Assembly (NCBI GenBank): GCA_027600665.1 | Contig: JADGJL010000471.1 | Coordinates: forward strand, 1 to 20,459 | DNA from: Irineochytrium annulatum | Lineage: Eukaryota > Chytridiomycota > Chytridiomycetes > Chytridiales > Chytridiaceae | Direction: 5' to 3' | DNA length: 20,459 nucleotides | Shown here: positions 1 through 8,054 of the stretch, in pieces | Layout: every line of letters starts with the position of its first letter | How positions within the stretch are numbered: the first letter of the stretch is position 1 | Notes under the pieces: model-generated | The model's database searches: none | Told to the model about the DNA's origin: nothing | The model's input: the letters and a program-made list of their open reading frames with translations, nothing else | Made by a program: the position numbers and the translations under genes

Positions 1-194
1 GTCGGCGTTGTTCTAACTATCTAAACTCCGCATCAGGCTACTAAGGAGCGAACTAATAACTAATAAAGACTACCATTTAAAACCAACAGTAGCTAGTGTT
101 ATTTTGTAGTTCGTTTATTCGGTTTATGATTTTGTCGGAGTTTGGGTCTCTGCGCCACGGCAGCATTTTACAACTTTCTTCTGCTGTTCGAGTT

Positions 195-295
195 GGGCGT
201 TCATTGACCAACTGGTGCGATTAGGTACTGGATAATAGTCTTTGATGATTCACATGAATATGACTACCCCGGGCGTTTACTGACTAACTGGTGCG
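195..295. repeat. Imperfect 25-nt direct repeat pair
   Basis: Two 25-nt copies at 195-219 and 271-295, both beginning GGGCGTT and ending AACTGGTGCG, differ at three positions, all C/T exchanges. They lie 76 nt apart, start to start. No reading frame runs through them. They could be a remnant of a local duplication or of an eroded repeat element. Confidence 0.6.
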
Positions 296-458
296 TATAA
301 GAGGTGTAAAATGATACTAAACTGAATATATGAAACTTAACCATTTCCTTAGCATAATACAAAAAAGATCTGACAAGTGCTCTGGAATCAATTGCATTTA
401 ATTTAAATGTTGCGGTCTTGCAAAAGGAAAACTGCATAACTAAGCTTCAATGGAGCCC

Positions 459-464
459 AAAAAA
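459..464 (-). terminator. Probable RNA polymerase III terminator of tRNA-Ile
   Basis: A run of six T on the minus strand lies 24 nt beyond the 3' end of the tRNA-Ile gene. Pol III normally stops at such runs. No earlier run of four or more T is present between it and the tRNA. Confidence 0.45.
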
Positions 465-487
465 CTATTATTCTGTGTTACTGTTTT

Positions 488-561
488 TGCTCCATACAGG
501 GATCGAACCTGTGACCTTGGCGTTATTAGCACCACGCTCTAACCAGCTGAGCTAATAGAGC
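488..561 (-). tRNA. tRNA-Ile (anticodon AAU)
   Basis: The minus strand folds into a 74-nt cloverleaf without an intron. The 7-bp acceptor stem (GCTCTAT with ATGGAGC) has one T-G pair; the D arm is GCTC/GAGC, the anticodon stem TGGTG/CGCCA with loop CTAATAA, and the T arm ACAGG-TTCGATC-CCTGT. The discriminator base is A. Anticodon AAT (read as inosine-AU in eukaryotes) decodes AUU/AUC. The internal A and B box sequences are intact, so it looks functional. Confidence 0.96.
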
Positions 562-962
562 TTGCCAAAGTTTGATTTTGTTGATATAAGAGGAGATTTT
601 GGAAATGTTTGGCTTGTGGTGGGTCATTCGATAGCACCTCATTGCACTTTTAAGTGTGGATGGGCGGGCTCCTGCGAGTACAAGATACTAATCCGTCAAA
701 ATGCATCCATGCGAGTAGTAGCGTTATAGCTGCGCTCTCCTACTCTGCTGGCTTACCAACACGTGCTCACAAGTCAGTTCTGTTAACATATGCTGCAAGC
801 GCAAGTCCAGCCTTTTTTCCCTTCATCTTGGAGCATGGCAAACTGAAATTACTGTTTACCATAATAACGTGACTTCTGTATTTATACTGCAGTATTCTAA
901 ACGTCCTGGATTTCGTTAAACCCAACGCGTGACTCCAGCTCTAATATAATGGAAAACCCAGC
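562..962. other. Spacer between tRNA-Ile and the WSC gene
   Basis: About 400 nt holding the 5' flank of the tRNA gene and the 3' untranslated region of the minus-strand WSC gene. A 72-codon open frame at 654-872 (+) has no recognisable domain and no family resemblance, and is not called as a gene. Confidence 0.55.
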
Positions 963-1984
963 CTAAACTTCAGCACTCGGCATCGCAACAGCCTTCACAG
1001 GCCCGTCGCCAGCCGCCACCGAGGCCGCCTTCCTTCTTCTCCTGGCCACCACAAATGCGACAACCCCCACAACGAAAACCACCACCACCGCACACAGTAT
1101 TGCTATCACGGTAGTCCCCTGTAGCAAGCCCCCTCCAGTCCCGCTCGGATAAGCGCCACCGTCGACGGCCGATCCTCCTGCATTATTCGAGATCGGCGAC
1201 GGAGAAGCTGTCGACGTCGACAGCCCTTGAGACGTGGACGCATTGATGGGAAAGCCAAACGTCGTCGCCCCCACAATCGTGACCGTCCAGGGCTTCCCGC
1301 TGACCGTGACGGTCTCCAGCGCAGTGAACGCCACCACGCCAGCCGTCGGCGCAGCACCGAGCGGCGGATCCAGCGCGCTCGGCGACGGCGAGGGTGACGC
1401 CACCTGCGGCACACTACTCGGCGTCTGCGGCGTCCCGCTCGGCGTCCCATCGTTCGGCGTAGCACTCGGCGGCCCCTGCGCCGGCGGCGGCGTCGAAGGC
1501 TGCGGCACAGTGACGGGGACGCTCAGCGCTTGGTACGCGCTCGCCCTCAGATCATAGCTCAACCAGTAATGATTATCGCTCCCACAGCTCTCCCCGTCCA
1601 CGCACGTCAGGTTGCACCCCGTGGCGGTTTTGTCCGTCAACGATGGGACGCAGTAGCATGACAGGCGGTGGTACCCGATCGCGAACTCGTGGGTCGGTTC
1701 TCCGGAAAGGAGGGCGTAGGATGGTAGGGGGCAGGCGTTGACACAAGCTTGAACCGTGAGGGTCTGGGAGGTGAGGAGGGCGGTGGCGGGGGCAGTGGAG
1801 CCGTAACTGATGGAGGCGCAGAGGGAGGTAGGTTAGCCGGCGAGGATGACTGGGTTGTGTGGACAACTCACTCGTAGCAGCCCTTAATGTGCTGGAAGCC
1901 CTGGGAGGATGACGGCGCTGCAAACGCCACGAGAAGGCCGCCGACGACGGCGGCGAGAGCCGCCACGGATACTGTTGAGAGCAT
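963..1984 (-). CDS. WSC-domain single-pass surface protein (cell-wall sensor-like)
   Basis: Two exons, 1984-1872 and 1806-963, joined across a 65-nt intron (donor GTGAGT, acceptor CATCAG), give 318 residues. A hydrophobic signal peptide fills roughly residues 1-23. A WSC carbohydrate-binding domain follows at about 35-125; it opens with GCYDYG and has eight cysteines (36, 59, 63, 88, 90, 102, 106, 112) in WSC spacing. The intron cuts the codon for Asp38, right after GCY. A Pro/Ser/Thr/Ala-rich stalk (about 130-268) is a likely O-glycosylation region. One membrane span (about 269-292) is followed by RRRRK and a 26-residue cytoplasmic tail. The architecture is that of fungal Wsc stress sensors, which report wall damage to Rho1. 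The tail is much shorter than in yeast Wsc proteins, so signalling is unproven; a wall-anchored lectin role is possible. Confidence 0.88.
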
Positions 1985-2402
1985 GATGGACTTGAGGAAG
2001 GCTTGTGAGAAGGTGTGACTGTTTTATCCTTTGAGCAGAAAGGAGTCTTCTTCCGACCGACCAAGATCACAAACAGACAATACTGTTCGGAAGTTGGGGG
2101 GGTGCCGCAAACAGCAGTTCCTTCGCAAAACAAGAGAGAAAGAAACCTAGCGAGTTTGCAGGGCAAATGCGATATATTACTTTGCAGATGCTGAGATATT
2201 AGTACAAGCTCATACAAAAGTTCGCTCAAAGAGATATATGTGAACAGGTGTAAAATGAAAGAAGGCAAAGAACGAAAGAAAAGGTGAGGTACGCAGGATT
2301 GTGCAAGAATACAGGAAAAGATAAGGGTAAAAAGGTGAACAGAATACACACAGAGAAAGAATAAAGGAGTCCTAATAACAACTCCCACCATCCACCTTAA
2401 CT
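1985..2402. other. Spacer between WSC and first Reeler gene
   Basis: Promoter and leader of the WSC gene, then the 3' flank of the first Reeler-type gene. It is A/G-rich on the plus strand. No convincing reading frame was found. Confidence 0.5.
2022..2027 (-). promoter_or_regulatory. TATA-like box of the WSC gene
   Basis: On the minus strand an ATAAAA core lies about 40 nt before the start codon at 1984, in otherwise GC-rich flank. A similar AT box stands 27-53 nt before the start codons of the second Reeler gene and the SDR gene. It would imply a very short 5' leader. Assignment is by position and base composition only. Confidence 0.28.
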
Positions 2403-3401
2403 CTAACGCCTCCTGAGCTGAATCTGCGCCAACCCAGCCCTCAACTCTGCCTCCAGGCCGGCCAGGAAGCTCGTGATGGCCGCTTCCGCCGCGTTCTTGT
2501 TTTTCGCGGTGGCCGTGGCCGCAGGCGCCGCCGTCATCGCCGGGGCTGCAGGCGCGGCCGGCATGGCGGCGACGGGTGCAGCGGGCACAGCTGTGGTTTG
2601 GGCCTTCGTAGCGGCAGCGGCGGGAGCAGTCGCAGCAGGCGCCATGGCTGGCGCGGCGGCTGGCGCGGCGGCTGGCACGGCAGGCGCGGCGGCGGGCGCG
2701 GCGGTCATGCCCCCAGCCGCCATTCCACCGGCAGCGGCTCCAGCAGCAGTCATCCCACCAGCCGCCGCGGGTGCGGCAGGTGCGGCTCCAGGAGCCGTTC
2801 CTGCCGCGCCAGCAGCACCGGCCATGCCGCCCGCCGCAGCCGCAGCGGCGGCGGCCGGCATCAGCGTGATGGAAGGCACGACGCCCCATGGCGTGAACTT
2901 GGTTCCGACCGACAACACGGCGTTCAGCGTGACGGGCCCGACGTCCGTCGCCGGTGGCGTGAACATCATCACGTATGGCGTGTTGGCCCCGCCCACGTTC
3001 TTCAACGGCGCCGCCTGCGTGACCGTGGACATCGCGTTGTCGTTCATCACGCCGACGGCCTGACACGCGTTTGCCGTCTGCGCACGCAGGCCCGCGCCGG
3101 CCCAGGTGCCGACGTGCTGCGGGACGCCGTTTGGCGCGAGGGTGGAGTCCTGCGTTGTGCCAGGGGTCGCGTACGCGAGAATGCCCTGAAAGGCCTGGCC
3201 GCCCGCGATCATGACGGCCATCGGCGGGCCGCCTGGCGTGTAGGTCATGGACTGGACCATGAAGGTGTTGCCGAGGGAGGAGGCCGCGGTCTTGTGGCCG
3301 TTGGTGATGGCGGTAGGGATGATCTGGCACTTGGGCGCGCCGTTAGGTAGTGCGAAAGTCGCGGTCGCGAGAGTGAGGGCGAGGAGAGTGGTGGCGATCA
3401 T
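2403..3401 (-). CDS. Secreted Reeler-domain protein with Ala/Pro/Gly-rich tail (paralogue 1)
   Basis: Single exon, 332 residues. The frame is open further upstream, but the ATG at 3401 is chosen because it directly precedes a signal peptide (about 1-17) whose place matches the paralogue at 3905-4930. Residues about 18-180 fit a full Reeler domain: GAPKC at 21-25 and NGH at 34-36, a TYTPGG turn near 53-58, IAGGQAFQGILAYA near 65-78, VGTW near 97-100, a second Cys at 112, and a closing segment with FTPP and FTPWGV. The two cysteines are a plausible disulfide. From about 181 the chain is almost only Ala with Gly, Pro, Met and Thr, ending in a short charged helix and RRR. Reeler domains occur in extracellular matrix and defence proteins of animals and in some early-diverging fungi. 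The role here is unknown; a secreted surface or matrix protein is the best guess. Confidence 0.82.
   Translation of the reverse strand: MIATTLLALTLATATFALPNGAPKCQIIPTAITNGHKTAASSLGNTFMVQSMTYTPGGPPMAVMIAGGQAFQGILAYATPGTTQDSTLAPNGVPQHVGTWAGAGLRAQTANACQAVGVMNDNAMSTVTQAAPLKNVGGANTPYVMMFTPPATDVGPVTLNAVLSVGTKFTPWGVVPSITLMPAAAAAAAAGGMAGAAGAAGTAPGAAPAAPAAAGGMTAAGAAAGGMAAGGMTAAPAAAPAVPAAAPAAAPAMAPAATAPAAAATKAQTTAVPAAPVAAMPAAPAAPAMTAAPAATATAKNKNAAEAAITSFLAGLEAELRAGLAQIQLRRR
3108..3350 (-). repeat. Shared Reeler half-module, copy 1
   Basis: This 243-nt coding segment (residues 18-98) is duplicated at 4631-4873. Aligned codon by codon, 28 of 81 codons differ and 26 of the changes are synonymous; only Ala40/Thr and Ser42/Pro change the protein. 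The first 48 nt at the left edge (3108-3155) are identical in both copies. Similarity stops abruptly to the left of 3108. Confidence 0.9.
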
Positions 3402-3904
3402 GGCTGTAAGGAGGTTGGTGACAGCGACAAGGAAGGGTATAGAATGCTGGGCGAGCGACCTCGCGGCCTTATGAAGGGATGGCCGCCGCCTGCCTGCGGT
3501 CCATACGCCAAGGCCTACGCGCACAGATGGATGGCATAACTGTTAATTCAATTAGTGGCCAACTGAATGAAACTCAGCTCCTGCTGAAACGAGCAGGGCG
3601 GCGTCATCGCCCATATATCCTTCATATTCTTGCAGCCCAGCTTGCAGCACCATCATCATTCGGGTAGTTGGGTTATCCCGACGTCGGTCTTGGCGATGAC
3701 GCTGCTGCTTTTGAGAACGGATATGAAGAAGAACTGAAGGCACAGGGTAAGACATGCCTTGTCCGGCTTTTGCGTACGTTGTTTATTCAAAAACAAATCA
3801 GCGGCGTGCAATTTGAAGGACTAGTAAAAACAAAAATGATAGCCAGTAGAAGCAATAATTGGCAGTGACGGACGAAGAAACATACGAAAAACTGCTGTTG
3901 GCGT
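3402..3904. other. Spacer between the two Reeler-type genes
   Basis: About 500 nt containing the promoter of paralogue 1 and the 3' flank of paralogue 2. Short open frames here have no domain and no codon bias like the neighbours. A CTATAC sequence about 35 nt upstream of the paralogue 1 ATG might be a weak TATA element. Nothing else was recognised. Confidence 0.5.
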
Positions 3905-4930
3905 TCAGCGCATCGCGCTCCATCGCCTCCTAGAGACAAACCCCTCATCCATCTCGATCACCTTCCTCCTCCTCTTCCCCGCCGCGGCCGCCGCAATCTT
4001 GGCCTCCACGTTCGCCGCGATGCCCTGGACCGCGCCCTGAACCGCCGCCGACAGCCCGGCCTTGAGCGCAGCCTCGACCTGCTGACCAACAGACGCGGCC
4101 GGATTCGCGGCGGCCGCTGCTCCGCCGGCTGCGTTGGCTGCCCCTCCTACGGCACCGGCGACAGCGGCTTGAAGAGCTCCTTTGAGCGCGGCCTCGATCT
4201 TCTGTCCAAGTGAGGGCTTCGTCGCGGTGGCGGCCGCGGCGGCGTCGGGAGCGGCTGGTGCTGCTGCAGGGGCGGGGGCGGCTGCCGGGGCCGCGATGGG
4301 TGCTGGTGTTGCTGCTGAAACCGCGACCGGAGCAGGTGGAGCGGCAGGATCGGCTGGTGCAGCTGCGCCAGCAGCTGCGGCGGCTGCGGCAGCAGGATCG
4401 ATGGCGGGAACAGCTGTCGCAGCGGCCATGGCGGGGTCGATGGGTGCAGCGACTGGAGCCACAGGCAAGGGGGCGGACATTGCGGGGTCGATCGGTACCG
4501 CGGATGCCAGGACGGGAGGAGGGGGCACAGCCACGGTCGGTAGGGCAACGGCCATAGCCATTGGCATGCCAGGAGCTGCTGCGACCGTGACGGACGCCGG
4601 TTGGGCCGTGACGGGAAGGGCAGCGGGTATGCCGACGTGCTGCGGGACGCCGTTTGGCGCGAGGGTGGAGTCCTGCGTCGTGCCGGGTGTGGCGTATGCA
4701 AGGATGCCTTGGAAGGCTTGACCGCCGGCGATCATGACGGCCATGGGCGGGCCGCCGGGCGTGTATGTCATGGATTGGACCATGAAAGTGTTGCCGAGGG
4801 GGGAGGTGGCGGTCTTGTGGCCGTTGGTGATCGCTGTGGGGATGATTTGGCACTTCGGGGCGCCGTTGGGGAGGGAGAGAGCCGGAGACACGACTAGCAA
4901 TAATGCTAGGGAAAGCGTACTGGCGAACAT
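3905..4930 (-). CDS. Secreted protein with half Reeler domain and Ala/Pro-rich tail (paralogue 2)
   Basis: Single exon, 341 residues, starting at the ATG (4930) that opens a signal peptide of about 19 residues. Residues 20-100 match paralogue 1 with two substitutions, then similarity ends at QHVG. The second half of the Reeler domain, including its second Cys, is absent, so Cys27 has no obvious partner. In its place are Pro/Val/Ala-rich sequence with three IDPA motifs (two of them IDPAM), a long Ala/Pro tract (about 160-235), and two copies of a 23-residue helical repeat (241-263 and 281-303; core GQ-x-x-EAALK, then AAV-x-GAV-x-G). A basic KRRRK near 319-323 precedes a charged C-terminus. The signal peptide and the conserved half-module argue that it is expressed and secreted. 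Function unknown. Confidence 0.8.
   Translation of the reverse strand: MFASTLSLALLLVVSPALSLPNGAPKCQIIPTAITNGHKTATSPLGNTFMVQSMTYTPGGPPMAVMIAGGQAFQGILAYATPGTTQDSTLAPNGVPQHVGIPAALPVTAQPASVTVAAAPGMPMAMAVALPTVAVPPPPVLASAVPIDPAMSAPLPVAPVAAPIDPAMAAATAVPAIDPAAAAAAAAGAAAPADPAAPPAPVAVSAATPAPIAAPAAAPAPAAAPAAPDAAAAATATKPSLGQKIEAALKGALQAAVAGAVGGAANAAGGAAAAANPAASVGQQVEAALKAGLSAAVQGAVQGIAANVEAKIAAAAAGKRRRKVIEMDEGFVSRRRWSAMR
4631..4873 (-). repeat. Shared Reeler half-module, copy 2
   Basis: Duplicate of the segment at 3108-3350, encoding residues 20-100. The identical tract is 4631-4678. The homology boundary at 4631 is sharp: the next bases to the left bear no resemblance to the sequence left of 3108. Confidence 0.9.
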
Positions 4931-5594
4931 GGCGACGTAGGGACGGTGGGGAGCGGGAGGGGGTTGAACGAGTGCGTTAAATAAGATGATATTGTACACG
5001 CCACCCGCAACATTTAAGATAAATAAACTACACGCCCAGAAATCACCAGTAATCCGCAATTCCGAAAAAGGCGTGTTTAATGCTGACTTAGCGAGCTTGT
5101 CACTGAAGTAATGCAGAGTTTCCAACGCTAAATCGGCTTTCATTTCATTTGCGGCCATTCTTGGACTGAATCTGACGAAGCAGCCGCCCAGTATTAGGCG
5201 TCACAATCTATTGTAGGTGTGTGTAAGGGGCGTGTGAGACTACGGTCAAACGCCAAGAGCTCGCGTCTCCGAACGGACCTCCGGGCCACAAGTGGCGAAA
5301 GGACGCGCATCCACAGCCGTCGTCCATACCCATTCATCTCCATCAAGCCCTTGTAGCAGGGATAACAAGGGATCGGCTTACTCGCGAGGAACCCGGTGTC
5401 TGGTTTCCATTGATGGATGTACACGTAGTCAACAAAACGAAAGAGCTTCACTCCTTTCTAAAGGCTCTTCTTGTTTTTCGGGCAGAAGCACACACAGCTA
5501 ACGATCTGCAAAGGATTCCTGAGTTTGGAGTTTCATTCACAATACTTTAAAGGTGCCAAAAGTCGGCGAAATACCTGTAGCATAGGAATTAGAG
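4931..5594. other. Spacer upstream of Reeler paralogue 2
   Basis: Holds the promoter side of paralogue 2 and the 3' flank of tRNA-Leu. An 85-codon open frame at 5194-5451 (-) lacks an ATG at its start, resembles no known family and is not called. A minus-strand TTTT run at 5558-5561, 33 nt past the tRNA, is a possible weak Pol III stop. Confidence 0.5.
4977..4983 (-). promoter_or_regulatory. TATA-like box of Reeler paralogue 2
   Basis: TATTTAA on the minus strand, 47-53 nt before the start codon at 4930. Supported only by sequence and distance. Confidence 0.3.
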
Positions 5595-5677
5595 TGCATG
5601 GACTGGGACTTGAACCCAGGTGTGTTTCCACACGCGAACTTAAGTCGCGCGCCTTAACCAAACTCGGCCATCCATGC
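5595..5677 (-). tRNA. tRNA-Leu (anticodon UAA)
   Basis: The minus strand folds into an 83-nt class II tRNA. The acceptor stem is a perfect 7 bp (GCATGGA with TCCATGC) and the discriminator is A. The anticodon arm is CGCGA-CTTAAGT-TCGCG, giving anticodon TAA. The long variable arm (TGTGGAAACACA) is typical of leucine tRNAs, and the T arm is CTGGG-TTCAAGT-CCCAG. No intron is present. Confidence 0.96.
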
Positions 5678-6117
5678 ATGGTAGTTCAAGCCACCTTGTA
5701 GTTCGCATAGTTTGTTACATTGCGTATCACCACCACAAGCCACCGTAATATCGACGTAAGCCAGCCGCTGCAACATGTCACGTCTTCGGCGTTCCGACAA
5801 GGCCCAAAGCCCGGCGGCCAACAAGTCCCTTGGATCCTATTGGGAACTTGTCACGATCTCGCGGTCGGCCTCACATCTTACCTCGATGCCTTCGCGGTCC
5901 TTCGCATCCTCCATCTCCAAACCACAACAGCCAAGGCAACCCAGTGTGAGCTGAGTAACACGTCATGATGCATACTGACAACGTGCGAGAATGAGACGCG
6001 GTTCTTTGCAAGTGGCTTGATTTGAAACTATGGTTTCAGGCTCAATTTGCTTGTGCGACAAATCTCTGCTAAGCCAGAATTTCCTCTTGTCCACCCTACC
6101 TTCTCAGCTCAACCAAC
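5678..6117. other. Spacer between tRNA-Leu and the small Cys-rich protein gene
   Basis: 5' flank of both the tRNA-Leu gene (-) and the following plus-strand gene. An 82-codon open frame at 5720-5968 has no recognisable domain. No clear promoter motif was seen; the gene to the right starts in the context CCAACATGC. Confidence 0.5.
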
Positions 6118-6669
6118 ATGCAGCAGCAGCAACAGTTTGACCAGAACGGCCAGCCGATCTACGCCCAGCAGCCGATGCAGGGCCAGCCCCCCGTGCAGAC
6201 AATGTACGTCCAGGGCGGCGGCGCTTGCCAGCACAACTTTGTCCCCACCGGTTCTTGGGTGAGTTTTCCTTGTACTTCGCAGCGTGATCGCAGCGTGATC
6301 AAGACTTTGGTCAAGATGGAGCAGGAGGATTTGGTGGGAAAGAGTGGGAGATGCGGAGGGAGAGAAGGGTCGAATATGCAAGTGGTCGTAGTCAAATGGA
6401 TATGCGTGGGATTACGGACGAAGGAAATGAAGTAAAGATGACTGAGGTCCGAAGGGTCCTACGACGAGTGCCCGGGTTTAGCACGCATTTATCGAGACCT
6501 AATGAATTTATTTTATCTTTCCTCGCTTTTCTGTTCCTATCACCCGCGCAATCAGTCGATGAAAGACCTCGCCCTCTGCCTTTTCTGCTTCCCCTGGAAC
6601 TTCTGCTGCTGCCCGCCCGGTCAGGACATCACCCAATGTACCAACTGCGGCATGAAGCTCGGCCAGTAA
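6118..6669 (+). CDS. Small Gln/Pro-rich protein with Cys-rich BRI3/LITAF-like C-terminus
   Basis: Two exons, 6118-6258 and 6556-6669, joined across a 297-nt phase-0 intron (donor GTGAGT, pyrimidine-rich acceptor ending ATCAG), give 84 residues. The N-terminus has five Gln after Met, then Gln/Pro-rich disorder to about residue 34. The rest has a C-x-H pair (ACQHNF), GSW at the exon junction, a hydrophobic Cys-rich stretch (LCLFCFPWNF then CCC-PPG) and a CTNCG knuckle near the end. CxH...CxxC with a hydrophobic Cys-rich centre recalls LITAF and BRI3 proteins, where a zinc ribbon holds a membrane-dipping hairpin on endosomes or lysosomes. The family link is by pattern only. Reading through the intron would destroy the second zinc knuckle, which supports the splice. 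The intron holds a tandem 11-nt duplication at 6279-6300. Confidence 0.75.
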
Positions 6670-7015
6670 CATGTACTCCGCGCAAGCACACATTTCTGCC
6701 CGCAACGGCCATGATAATCGCTCCTTTCGTTGACTTCGGGGCTTCCAGCTTTTGAACATTTTCGCACCGTTTCGCTTTTTTATCTTGTTTTAATTCGTTA
6801 CGGATATTGTTACAGTTTAAGGCATTTTTGGTTAATAGAGTGATTTCTAAAGCGACTTACTACATGTTGTGAAGGTGTCACTAAGGCCCCCATACATAAT
6901 TGAGAACCTTCGCCGCTCTTATATTTTTGCCACAGCGGTCAATTAAAATCTAGAAGTCACATCTGTGCATTACTACTTCTTTCAACTCATGCAAGCGCCG
7001 CCCCAGTATCCAACC
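6670..7015. other. Convergent 3' spacer
   Basis: 3' flanks of the plus-strand Cys-rich gene and the minus-strand SDR gene. It is T-rich after 6770. No gene was recognised. Confidence 0.5.
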
Positions 7016-8054
7016 TCAAAGGCTCAACTTAAACCCCCTCTCCTCTACAACCCTCTCACTCCACTCCCAAAGCTCCCTCCCAAGCTCCCCATCCATTCCC
7101 CTCCCACTCGGCCACGCCAACTGCGCAACCGGCACGAAATACTGCCCCCCGTAGTTTTCCCTTACGACCTCCTCGCTCGCCGCCAGCCACACCTGCGTCA
7201 TCGCGCCACTGCGCTCATTCATCATCACGAGCCCCGCGATGCGCGACACGAGCCAAACGGGGATCATGCTGGCGCTCTTGTACAGCTCGGTCTCGACCAC
7301 CCCGGGATGGCAGCAGTTCACGCGGATGCGGGATTCGGTGCCGTCGAGCAAGGCGTCGCAGCGGCGCTGCAGCTCCCGCGTCATGAGGACGTTCATGAGC
7401 TTCGTGCGGCCGTAGGTGCCGTAGGAGAAGTATCCGCGCGCCTTCGGGTCGGTGGCGGATTTCAGATCCAAGGGTGACGGGTTCGGGAACAGGTGGCCGG
7501 CGGAGGAGACGAACACGACCCTCGCTCCACCCTGCGCCTCCGCCGTCCTCTTCAGCAGAGGGAGGAGAAGCACGGTGAGGTAGAAGTGTCCCAGATGATT
7601 CGACTGCGTCTGGAGCTCGACGCCGTCGGCCGTCATAGTTCGCTTCGGTGTGGCCATGATACCCGCGTTGCACAGGAGGACGTCGAGACGGGACGGGCGG
7701 GAGGTGGTGAACTGGAGGGCGAAGTTGCGCACAGATGCGAGGGAGGTGAGGTCGAGCTCCATCACGGTTAGTTTGGCGGCGGGAACGCGGGTGATGATGG
7801 AGTCGCGGACGGCGGATGCTTTTGTGGTGTTCCGGCAGGCCATTATCACTTCGGCCCCTATAAGAGAAGCGGTTAGCAGGTGGTAGGAAGGGTGAAGGCC
7901 GCATGATCGTACCTTTCGACGCCAGCATCTCTGCCGACACCTTCCCAAGCCCGGCACTTGCTCCCGTTACAATGATGACTTGCCCTGCGAGGTCGGGCAA
8001 GCCCTCCACGTTAATCCTGCTGCCGAAGAGCTGCCCGAAGCCTAGTACGTCCAT
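7016..8054 (-). CDS. Short-chain dehydrogenase/reductase (retinol dehydrogenase/WWOX-like)
   Basis: Two exons, 8054-7913 and 7857-7016, joined across a 55-nt intron (GTACGA...TTATAG) that splits a Gly codon, give 327 residues. Classical SDR marks are in order: TGASAGLG cofactor loop (30-37), ACRN after the second strand (54-57; Arg56 favours NADP(H)), DLTS (83-86), NAG (111-113), NHLG (134-137), SS (165-166) and the catalytic Tyr196-x3-Lys200. After that, NCCHPGVVETEL matches the PG motif of retinol dehydrogenase-like SDRs. The usual length for this group is 300-340. The substrate cannot be read from sequence; lipids, retinoid-like aldehydes or other carbonyls are typical. The start at 8054 gives a short N-terminal extension with no clear membrane anchor. 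Confidence 0.93.

Larger units (their letters stand above)
1..487. other. AT-rich spacer without a gene
   Basis: No credible reading frame is seen on either strand. The stretch is markedly more AT-rich than the coding sequence to its right. It holds one imperfect direct repeat (195-219 and 271-295) and, near its right end, the probable Pol III terminator of the adjacent tRNA gene. Confidence 0.6.

Noticed and set aside
2473..3063. 196-codon plus-strand open frame rich in Ala, opposite the first Reeler gene
   Set aside because: It is the reverse of GC-rich Ala codons (GCN read backwards gives NGC, again Ala/Gly-like). It has no signal or domain, whereas the minus strand has a signal peptide and a Reeler domain.
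1573..3330. 585-codon minus-strand frame spanning the WSC and Reeler 1 genes
   Set aside because: It runs through the WSC intron and the intergenic region in a frame different from both genes; its Arg/His-rich composition is that of an off-frame reading.
4182..4721. 179-codon plus-strand Ala/Gly-rich frame opposite the second Reeler gene
   Set aside because: Same mirror effect of Ala/Pro codons; the minus-strand protein is supported by its paralogue.
5194..5451. 85-codon minus-strand frame between Reeler 2 and tRNA-Leu
   Set aside because: It begins at GTG, not ATG; no family resemblance and no intron signals that would extend it.
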